Assembly: GCA_016932295.1 (NCBI GenBank)
Contig: JAFGDC010000156.1
Location: forward strand, 1 to 5,565
Direction: 5' to 3'
DNA length: 5,565 nt
Source of the DNA: a candidate division CSSED10-310 bacterium
Lineage (GTDB): Bacteria > CSSED10-310 > JAFGDC01
Shown here: in pieces, positions 1 to 5,086 of the stretch
Layout of the letters: every line of letters starts with the position of its first letter
Numbering within the stretch: position 1 is the first letter of the stretch
Made by a program: the position numbers and the translations under genes
Notes under the pieces: generated by a model
The model's database searches: none
The model's input: only the letters and a program-made list of their open reading frames with translations
What the model was told of the DNA's origin: nothing

Positions 1-522
1 GAGGAATGCGCCGACGCCGCGGGTATTTCGCTCACCATGCTCACCCAGGTTGAAAATGGTGTCCTGGATCCTCCCATCGCGGTGCTGCTGAAACTGTCAA
101 GGGCGCTCGGAGTTTCTCTCCCCCACCTGTATGGCGAATCCGAACGCGGAGGATCGGGATTCCTTCACACCAGCGGCACCCGTCACAAGACCATACACCG
201 CAGCGGACTCGGATATGCTTACTCTTATCAACGACTGGCCGCCGGCAAACGGGAAAAAATCATGGAGCCGTTCCTCGTCCGTTTCAACAAAAGCCAGGAC
301 ACGGCTGACTTTTACCAGCATGACGGCGAGGAGTTCCTGTACCTGCTCGAAGGGGAATTGGAGTACATACTGGATGGCAAGCGGGTGCGCCTCAAGAAGG
401 GAGACAGCATCTACCTCGATCCCGGGATACGCCACCAGGTTCGCTGTCTTGGCGACATCCCCGCCGAAGCATTAGTGGTGATCACCAACAAGATGGATCG
501 AGGTGCCCGGAATGAGTCCTGA
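1..522 (+). CDS. XRE-family HTH/cupin transcriptional regulator (5' end missing)
   Basis: The reading frame is open from the first base, so the true start lies upstream; the ATG at 37 falls inside the DNA-binding domain and is not the start. Of the 173 visible residues, about 1-45 are the C-terminal half of an XRE-type helix-turn-helix (AAGISLTMLTQVENG, then LSRALGVSLPHLY). Residues about 90-165 form a small cupin barrel, with HDGEEFLYLLEGELE near 107-121 and GDSIYLDPGIRH near 134-145. The first cupin motif keeps one His (107) and Glu (111), but the usual first His is Tyr (105). Metal binding is therefore uncertain, and the barrel may sense a small ligand instead. This HTH-plus-cupin architecture is that of soluble one-component regulators such as PuuR. 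Function and DNA-binding fold are well supported; the ligand is unknown. The gene overlaps the next one by 11 bases. Confidence 0.9.
   Translation, partial: EECADAAGISLTMLTQVENGVLDPPIAVLLKLSRALGVSLPHLYGESERGGSGFLHTSGTRHKTIHRSGLGYAYSYQRLAAGKREKIMEPFLVRFNKSQDTADFYQHDGEEFLYLLEGELEYILDGKRVRLKKGDSIYLDPGIRHQVRCLGDIPAEALVVITNKMDRGARNES
500..503 (+). promoter_or_regulatory. Shine-Dalgarno site that selects the ATG at 512
   Basis: GAGG lies 8 bases before the ATG at 512, inside the end of the XRE-cupin gene. The possible GTG start at 503 overlaps this site and has no comparable one upstream, so ATG 512 is preferred. Confidence 0.55.
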
Positions 523-1246
523 GGCCTCGGCGAGGCAGAATTCCGTTCCCGGTATGCCAGGCTGGAAAGTGGCGTTGCTGAGCCTGCTCTTTCTGCCGCT
601 GGCCGTGGGCATCTACCTGCTGCTGTTCGATATCGGCCCGACCCCTGCCATCATGGGCGGAATCCTCGACGATACGACCAATACTCCCATCTCCGACGTC
701 TTACTTTACAGCCATTGGGGTGGCCGACTGCTTGGCTCCGGTATTTCCGGCCCGGTTGACTACGGCGACCGCATTACAGTGGGTGGTCGCGATGGCAGGT
801 ATATGTTGGTGGGCATCACGCCCGGCTTAAACTGCTACGGCATACGATGGCTGGAGCAGCAAACCATCGAATTCCACCATCCTGGATATCTCAGTCACAC
901 GGAGATCCTTTCCCGCCCCAACCTGAGAGGTGACACCATCCACCTCGATATCCACCTGCAACCGGCGCATCTCGGCATCCTGACCGAAGCCCAGGCCGCG
1001 AGGTTTCTCAGTCAATTGAAAAACGCCTTCGGACCATACCCCTCGTCACTGCTCTCCAGGGCGCGGCACGACGGGCTGACGGTGGACTATTCCTTCCCGG
1101 ACCTGTTGCACTACTGGGACACAAAAGTGTTCGATCAGTTCAGCGATACCCGTTTCCACATGTTCTCCTGGAGAAGCTTCCGCGATCAGTTCAAACGAGC
1201 CTACCGAATTAATACCGAGTCAAGGGCAGCGCCTGACAAACCCTGA
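512..1246 (+). CDS. Membrane-anchored protein with carboxypeptidase-regulatory-like domain, function unknown
   Basis: This encodes 244 residues from ATG 512. A longer version starting at GTG 503 would add MPG but lacks its own ribosome site. After a short polar N-terminus, residues about 19-40 (VALLSLLFLPLAVGIYLLLF) are a single hydrophobic segment, an uncleaved membrane anchor or signal anchor. The next 100 residues look like a carboxypeptidase-regulatory (Ig-like) beta domain: GGILDDTTNTPISDV, then GGRDGRYMLVGITPG, then FHHPGYLSH, matching the family's G-x-(V/I)-x-D...PI...DGRY...PGY spacing. The C-terminal 90 residues are Trp/Phe/Arg-rich and match nothing I recognise. The protein probably faces the periplasm. 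The start lies within the XRE-cupin gene, so translation is probably coupled, but no shared job can be read from the sequence. Gene reality is well supported; the domain call is moderate and the role unknown. Confidence 0.75.
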   Translation: MSPEASARQNSVPGMPGWKVALLSLLFLPLAVGIYLLLFDIGPTPAIMGGILDDTTNTPISDVLLYSHWGGRLLGSGISGPVDYGDRITVGGRDGRYMLVGITPGLNCYGIRWLEQQTIEFHHPGYLSHTEILSRPNLRGDTIHLDIHLQPAHLGILTEAQAARFLSQLKNAFGPYPSSLLSRARHDGLTVDYSFPDLLHYWDTKVFDQFSDTRFHMFSWRSFRDQFKRAYRINTESRAAPDKP

Positions 1247-1252
1247 AATTCT

Positions 1253-1289
1253 CCGTACATACGGCCGGGGACGGACTTGTCCCGTCCCC
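1253..1289. repeat. Paired inverted repeats, REP-like, between convergent genes
   Basis: Two hairpins lie side by side. CCGTA/TACGG at 1253-1264 has a 2-base spacer. GGGGACGG (1267-1274) and CCGTCCCC (1282-1289) form a perfect 8-bp stem around a 7-base loop. If one C (1282) is bulged, the second can be redrawn as GGGGACGGAC/GTC-CGTCCCC. The GGGGACGGACTTGTCC...CCCC pattern resembles dispersed REP-like elements I recall from several proteobacterial genomes; only one copy is visible here. The run of A's at 1294-1299 is on the wrong side to give a U-tract for either gene, so this is a poor intrinsic terminator, although it may still end or stabilise both transcripts. Confidence 0.5.
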
Positions 1290-1314
1290 AGGTAAAAAAG
1301 ACGACGACCCGTGA

Positions 1315-1668
1315 CTATCCCTCGAAGCGCTCCTGCTCCGTTTTGCAGGCAATACACAGGGATGCCACCGGACGCGCATCGAGTCGATCGAACCCTATCT
1401 CATCGCCACACTCTTCACAGATGCCGAACGTGCCCTCCTCCACCTTGCGCAAGGTCTGCTCGATTTTCTTGATCAGCTTGCGCTCTCTGTCCTTGATGCG
1501 GAGGAGGAAATTTCTTTCAGCTTCGTCCGATGCAAGATCCGTATAGTCACGGAACTCCGTGGGGGCTTTGATATTACCCTCACCAAGCGTCTTCATCGCC
1601 TCGTCGATGAGCTGACGGCGCCAGTTGAGCAACTTTCTCCGGAAATACTCGATCTGTTCCTTGTCCAT
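1315..1668 (-). CDS. dksA: RNA polymerase-binding transcription factor DksA
   Basis: DksA binds in the secondary channel of RNA polymerase and works with ppGpp to adjust initiation at stable-RNA and biosynthetic promoters. From ATG 1668 the protein has 117 residues. Residues 1-75 form the coiled-coil hairpin, ending in RIKDRERKLIKKIEQTLRKV. The C-terminal zinc finger has four Cys (84, 87, 105, 108; CEEC...CIAC). Tip residues D41, D44 and A46 (DYTDLA) align without gaps to the E. coli tip DPVDRA (D71, D74, A76), so this is a functional-looking DksA and not a TraR-like relative. It lacks the roughly 32-residue N-terminal extension of the 151-residue E. coli protein, beginning where E. coli has MNEAQLAHFRR. 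A TTG start at 1686 would add six residues, but ATG 1668 has the better ribosome site. It lies 24 bases behind speB and is probably co-transcribed with it. Confidence 0.93.
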   Translation of the reverse strand: MDKEQIEYFRRKLLNWRRQLIDEAMKTLGEGNIKAPTEFRDYTDLASDEAERNFLLRIKDRERKLIKKIEQTLRKVEEGTFGICEECGDEIGFDRLDARPVASLCIACKTEQERFEG

Positions 1669-1675
1669 CTCAATG

Positions 1676-1680
1676 CCCTC
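1676..1680 (-). promoter_or_regulatory. Shine-Dalgarno site of dksA
   Basis: On the minus strand this reads GAGGG, 7 bases before the ATG at 1668. It supports that start over the upstream TTG at 1686, whose codon would precede this site. Confidence 0.6.
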
Positions 1681-1692
1681 GTTCAAGTGACT

Positions 1693-2577
1693 TCATGGCG
1701 GGGGACAGAATCCCCGTTCAGTCAGGAAGCTAATTAGTTTATACGTCAATTTGGCGACTGTAAACTCCGGCGCATGAAACCCCGGAATGGGGGCCAGCTC
1801 GACGACATCGGCCCCAATCACCCGGCGCTCAGTGCAGATCCCCCGCAGAATGGAAAGCAGCCGGTGCCACTCCAGGCCGCCCGGCTCTGGCGTGCCGGTA
1901 GCCGGCATGATCGAAGGATCGAGCACATCGACGTCGATGGAGATGTACACCTTATCTCCACAATGGATCAGAATGTCCTCAACGGACAACTCCTGAAGCT
2001 GCGCAGCGGTGATGAGAACATAATCCCGACGAGTCCTGATCGCCTCCACTTCTTCCCTGCTCACACTGCGCACCCCGACACAAACCACCTTGGCGTAATC
2101 CACCACACGTCGCATGACGCAGGCGTGACTGTATGGCGATCCCTCATAGCTGTCCCTGAAGTCGGCGTGTGCATCGAAACTGACAACCGTGAACTCCCCC
2201 CACCGGGCAGCGGCCGCCGCCACGGCACCCAAGGTCACCGTATGTTCGCCGCCGAGAACCACCGGCAAGGTGGCTCTATTCACCGCCGATACTTGGTGTT
2301 CAATGGCCTTCACTATGTCCTCGGGGGTGCCTTCCAAAGCCGCGATCGGCATGGTGCGGATTCCAACCCGCCAGGGTTCCGAATCCAGCTCCTCGTCATA
2401 CAGTTCGATGTATCGAGATGCCGCCAACAGCGCCGCCGGTCCCGCGGCAGTACCACGACCGTAGCTGACCGTCGCTTCCATTGGAGCTGGAATGATGGTG
2501 AACCGCGGCGTCACTCCCGGCGGCGGCAAAGCTTCCTCCCCCAGGAAAACCAATTCACCTGTATGATTCGTTTCCAT
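1693..2577 (-). CDS. speB: Agmatinase (ureohydrolase family)
   Basis: The predicted reaction is hydrolysis of agmatine to putrescine plus urea in the cytoplasm, the second step of the arginine decarboxylase route to polyamines. The 294 residues match the usual family length. All dimanganese ligands of the ureohydrolase fold are visible: H112 in GGEHTVT, D135/H137/D139 in SFDAHADF, and D215/D217 in SIDVDVLDP. The family signatures MPATGTPEPGG (224-234) and ADVVELAP (256-263) are also present. The loop after the second motif (RDSYEGSPYSHACVMRR, 141-157) follows the agmatinase pattern and lacks the arginase-type loop (NTPxxSxSGNxHG) seen in true arginases. Related ureohydrolases acting on guanidinobutyrate or guanidine cannot be fully excluded by eye. 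On the minus strand AAGGGG precedes ATG 2577 by about 6 bases. It is first in a probable speB-dksA transcript from the promoter at 2633-2661. Confidence 0.9.
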   Translation of the reverse strand: METNHTGELVFLGEEALPPPGVTPRFTIIPAPMEATVSYGRGTAAGPAALLAASRYIELYDEELDSEPWRVGIRTMPIAALEGTPEDIVKAIEHQVSAVNRATLPVVLGGEHTVTLGAVAAAAARWGEFTVVSFDAHADFRDSYEGSPYSHACVMRRVVDYAKVVCVGVRSVSREEVEAIRTRRDYVLITAAQLQELSVEDILIHCGDKVYISIDVDVLDPSIMPATGTPEPGGLEWHRLLSILRGICTERRVIGADVVELAPIPGFHAPEFTVAKLTYKLISFLTERGFCPPP

Positions 2578-2602
2578 TCTCCGCCCCTTGCAAATCGATC
2601 GC

Positions 2603-2627
2603 TTCCTTCAACTTCAGCATGAAGGAA
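2603..2627 (-). promoter_or_regulatory. Hairpin at the predicted 5' end of the speB-dksA transcript
   Basis: TTCCTTCA (2603-2610) and TGAAGGAA (2620-2627) form a perfect 8-bp inverted repeat with a 9-base loop. CTTCA occurs twice (2606-2610 and 2612-2616), so the same TGAAG (2620-2624) can pair with either copy, giving two mutually exclusive stems. The predicted transcription start (about 2626) falls at its outer edge. It could therefore be an operator covering +1 or a 5' stabilising hairpin. The role is inferred. Confidence 0.45.
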
Positions 2628-2632
2628 AACGC

Positions 2633-2661
2633 ACTCTACCCAGTCAGCCATTCCCTGTCAA
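2633..2661 (-). promoter_or_regulatory. Sigma-70-type promoter for speB-dksA
   Basis: On the minus strand a consensus -35 TTGACA (2661-2656) is followed, after exactly 17 bases, by a -10-like TAGAGT (2638-2633; 4 of 6 matches to TATAAT, with the key T1, A2 and T6 kept). Transcription would start near 2626, about 50 bases before the speB start codon. Confidence 0.6.
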
Positions 2662-2817
2662 GATTCCCTCTTTCCCCCAAATCCGCCGCCTATGGTTGGG
2701 AGTGTGCCCCGCAGGCCTGGCTGCGCATTGTAAGGGCAATCGATCCAGCCACGCAGTATCCGTCTCCGTCCACGGAACACTCTGCCTGTCAAAATCGGCG
2801 AATCGACTTGTTTGAAG

Positions 2818-2857
2818 AAAAACCAGCCGTCGTAAGGCGTTGATTGTCAACGGCCTT
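2818..2857 (-). terminator. Candidate intrinsic terminator of the importer operon
   Basis: On the minus strand AAGG-C-CGTTGA, loop CAA, TCAACG-CCTT makes a 10-bp stem with one bulged C (2857-2834). Eleven bases later comes TTTTT (2822-2818). An overlapping alternative stem, GCCGT/ACGGC (2854-2850 with 2830-2826), ends only 3 bases before the T-run and fits terminator geometry better, though with a 19-base loop. It lies about 170 bases beyond the last permease stop, which is far. It is the only hairpin plus T-run found between the two transcripts. Confidence 0.4.
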
Positions 2858-2876
2858 CAGCGAACATTACAGGATT

Positions 2877-2903
2877 CCGGGTACGACCCCGTCAATTACC
2901 CGG
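2877..2903. other. 7-bp dyad of unknown role
   Basis: CCGGGTA (2877-2883) and TACCCGG (2897-2903) are a perfect inverted repeat with a 13-base spacer in the tail of the importer transcript. There is no T-run beside it. It could be a protein-binding site, part of a 3' RNA structure, or chance. Confidence 0.3.
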
Positions 2904-3026
2904 GAAGAACCCGCGCCGGACGGCTGCCTGACTCAAGCTGAACCGGGAGAGCCGGCAGCGCCGGCGTTGCGCGCCACTGGCGCCGCGGAGGCACTGTCCG
3001 GTCCAGGAACTAGGTAGCCGGCCGAC

Positions 3027-3983
3027 TCAACGCTCTCCACGCATGAAGGGCAGACCCAATGCCGCCGGCGCGCCCAGTCGCAGCCGGAAGGACCGGCGGC
3101 TCGAAATGAGCAGCACCGCGATACAAAAGAGGTACGGCAGCATATTCAGAAAGTATCCGATGTTGGGATTCCTGAAAAACGGCAGCCCGGGGACACCCTG
3201 CAGATCAAGGGGCAGCCTCCGGATGGCGCCGAACAGGTACGAACCCAGCGCCGCCCGCCAGGGATTCCAGCCGGCGAAGATGACGAGTCCCACGGCGATC
3301 CAGCCCTGACCTGCCGTCATGCCGTCAATCCAGCCCGGAGTAATACCCAGGCTGAGCGCCGCGCCTCCCAGGCCCGCCAGACAGCCGCCGAAGAAGACGC
3401 TGCCATACCGGTAACGCAACACATGGACACCCATGGCATCGGCGGCGGTTGGATGTTCACCGCAGGCTCTCAGGTGAAGCCCCAACCTTGTCTTGTAGAG
3501 CACGAACCAGACAGCAAGGATAATGAAATATCCCAGGTATACCATGACATTCTGTTGGAAAAAGATCGGCCCGATAACCGGCAGCCTGCCCAACAGAGGG
3601 ACGGTGTACGTGCCGAACCGTGGAGCGACTCCTTTCATTTCGATGAGCGGCGCTCCCAGCACCGCCGCCAGACCAGTGCCGAAGAAGGTCAGCGCCAGTC
3701 CGGAGACCACCTGTTCCCCCTTCAACGCCACACTGACAAAGGCATGGATCAGACTCAGGAAGCCGGCGGCCAGGATACCCGCCATGACTCCCATGTATGG
3801 ATCCCCGGTCTTGTAGGATACGCCGTACCCGGTCATGGCGCCCATCAACATCAGTCCCTCCAGGCCCAAATTGAGCACTCCGGAACGTTCGCTGACAATC
3901 TCTCCAACCGCCGCGAACAACATTGGTGAGCCGCGTGTGATTCCGGCCGCCATCAGGTTGATGCCGAACTGAACGGCATTCAT
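3027..3983 (-). CDS. Nucleoside-type ABC importer, permease subunit 2 (NupQ/YufQ-like)
   Basis: This is an inner-membrane subunit of the BPD_transp_2 superfamily that, with the 3980-5086 product, should form the translocation path. At 318 residues it matches the usual length of NupQ/YufQ-type subunits (about 320). Visible family marks are ERSGVLNLGLEG (32-43), a conserved loop GVLNLGxEG typical of this half; RACGEHPTAADAMGV (172-186), the cytoplasmic coupling segment that contacts the ATPase; and GMTAGQGWIAVGLVIFAGWNP (221-241 region). About eight to nine hydrophobic spans are seen, with an Arg-rich C-terminus. The start is ATG 3983, preceded by GGGAGG with 7-base spacing (3996-3991). It overlaps the upstream permease stop as ATGA, so the two are translationally coupled. 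Substrate class (purine or other nucleosides) is inferred from the family. It is the last gene of the operon. Confidence 0.9.
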   Translation of the reverse strand: MNAVQFGINLMAAGITRGSPMLFAAVGEIVSERSGVLNLGLEGLMLMGAMTGYGVSYKTGDPYMGVMAGILAAGFLSLIHAFVSVALKGEQVVSGLALTFFGTGLAAVLGAPLIEMKGVAPRFGTYTVPLLGRLPVIGPIFFQQNVMVYLGYFIILAVWFVLYKTRLGLHLRACGEHPTAADAMGVHVLRYRYGSVFFGGCLAGLGGAALSLGITPGWIDGMTAGQGWIAVGLVIFAGWNPWRAALGSYLFGAIRRLPLDLQGVPGLPFFRNPNIGYFLNMLPYLFCIAVLLISSRRSFRLRLGAPAALGLPFMRGER

Positions 3984-5086
3984 GACGCAACCTCCCGACG
4001 ATGAGAGCGAGTGACGATCAGGCGCGGGCGATAGGTAATGAGCACATCGAATCCCACCACCACGAAGAGGATCACACCCTGCAGCATGAGCGGGATTCCC
4101 GCTGGTTGCACAGCCTTCGCTCCAACCAGCAGACCGCCGAAGAGGAAGGCCACCAACACCACCATCAACGGATGCTTCTTGGCCAGGAACGCGATGATGA
4201 TTGCCGTGAAACCATAACCGGGAGAAAAACGTTCCTGCAGCCGATGCACCACCCCGGCGACCTCGGACATGCCGGCGAGCCCCGCCAGGCCTCCTGAAAT
4301 GAGCATGACCAGGACCATCTGCCGGTTGACCGCGATACCGGCGTACCGGGCTGCCTCCGGCGCATCGCCCATGATCCTCAGTTTGAAACCCCAGGTTGTG
4401 CGAGTCACTGCCCACCAGATCACGAAGGCGGCCATCACTCCGATCAACAACCCCAGGTGCACAGTCAAACCGGCAAAACACTCATTGCTCTCCGCAAGGT
4501 CAGCAAGGCGGGGGAGCCAGGCGGAGCGTGAGAACATCGGTGTGAGTTGAAATCCGCTGTCGCTCCATGGTCCGTAAACCCAGTAATTGTTCCAGTGTTG
4601 CGCGACATAGACCAGCATCAAGGACGTGATTATCTCGTTGACCCGGAATCGCGCTTTCAGGATACCCGGGATGAAGGCCCATGCAGCGCCGGCCGCGAAC
4701 GCCGCCAGCGCCATGATGGTCAATCGCGCGGGTGCGGAGAGTTCGGTTGGCAGCCAGAACGTAGCCATGCCAGTAGCGGCCCAGGCGCCCAGAAACAATT
4801 GGCCTTCAGCGCCGATGTTCCAGAGTCGGGCGTGAAATGCGAGGGCACAGGCCAGTCCGGTGAAGATGAGCGGCGTGGCTTTCACGGCAGTGTCCGAAAG
4901 CGCGTACGCCCCACCGAAGAAAGCCGCCCTGAAGATCGCCGCGTATGCCTCTAGTGGCTCCACTCCGGCTGCCTGGAGGATAGCGGCGCCTATGACGAGC
5001 GCAACCAGAATGGAAAGCAGCGGACTGATACGCCTCAGCCAGCGAGGCACTCCCAGCCGCGGCTCCATCTCAATCCGCAGACCCAC
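3980..5086 (-). CDS. Nucleoside-type ABC importer, permease subunit 1 (NupP/YufP-like)
   Basis: This is an inner-membrane permease of the BPD_transp_2 superfamily, 368 residues long, slightly more than the usual 340-360. It is recognised by the signature NIGAEGQLFLGA (90-101) after a second membrane segment, the segment RVNEIITSLMLVYVA (148-162), and the ATPase-coupling loop GDAPEAARYAGI (240-251), followed by a Gly-rich membrane segment (GGLAGLAGMSEV). Roughly ten hydrophobic spans are visible, and both termini are Arg-rich (N-terminal PRWLRRI, C-terminal SHRREV), suggesting cytoplasmic ends. The GTG at 5086 is chosen because GGAGG lies 8 bases upstream; an ATG six codons in (5068) has only a weak site. 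The gene overlaps the upstream ATPase by 17 bases and the downstream permease by 4, the layout of one coupled operon. It pairs with the downstream permease as a heterodimer. The substrate is not readable from sequence alone. Confidence 0.9.
   Translation of the reverse strand: MGLRIEMEPRLGVPRWLRRISPLLSILVALVIGAAILQAAGVEPLEAYAAIFRAAFFGGAYALSDTAVKATPLIFTGLACALAFHARLWNIGAEGQLFLGAWAATGMATFWLPTELSAPARLTIMALAAFAAGAAWAFIPGILKARFRVNEIITSLMLVYVAQHWNNYWVYGPWSDSGFQLTPMFSRSAWLPRLADLAESNECFAGLTVHLGLLIGVMAAFVIWWAVTRTTWGFKLRIMGDAPEAARYAGIAVNRQMVLVMLISGGLAGLAGMSEVAGVVHRLQERFSPGYGFTAIIIAFLAKKHPLMVVLVAFLFGGLLVGAKAVQPAGIPLMLQGVILFVVVGFDVLITYRPRLIVTRSHRREVAS

Larger units (their letters stand above)
2578..3026. 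other. 449-base intergenic region between the importer operon and speB
   Basis: Both flanking genes run on the minus strand. I see no gene: the open frames here are short (75 codons or fewer), lack convincing ribosome sites and encode Arg/Pro-rich sequence typical of chance frames. No tRNA T-arm pattern or known riboswitch was recognised. The region holds the speB promoter and 5' hairpin (2603-2661), a candidate terminator (2818-2857), a 7-bp dyad (2877-2903) and a very GC-rich stretch (2945-2995) with a small GCGCC-ACT-GGCGC stem at 2971-2983. A second TTGACA-like box on the minus strand (2850-2845) has no -10 at usable spacing. Confidence 0.6.

Noticed and set aside
1267..1299. Classical intrinsic terminator for the plus-strand genes or dksA
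   Set aside because: The stem is followed on the plus strand by A's and not T's; on the minus strand the T-run comes before the stem. It is better called a repeat with uncertain termination activity.
1774..2622. 282-codon open frame on the plus strand, opposite speB
   Set aside because: It lies antisense to a gene with every ureohydrolase motif; its translation is His/Arg/Pro-rich and matches no family, as expected for a shadow frame in GC-rich DNA.
2588..2850. Three short open frames (68-75 codons) in the intergenic region
   Set aside because: None has a convincing ribosome site or recognisable sequence, and they overlap each other and the speB promoter.
2845..2850. Second TTGACA on the minus strand as a promoter
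   Set aside because: The six bases at 16-18 base spacing (GCTGGT and neighbours) do not resemble a -10 box, and the TTGACA falls inside the terminator-like stem.
3984..4481. Upstream extension of the second permease frame to 484 codons
   Set aside because: The added sequence is Gly/Arg-rich and overlaps the first permease for 500 bases. The ATG at 3983 has a strong ribosome site and begins exactly where homologous permeases begin.
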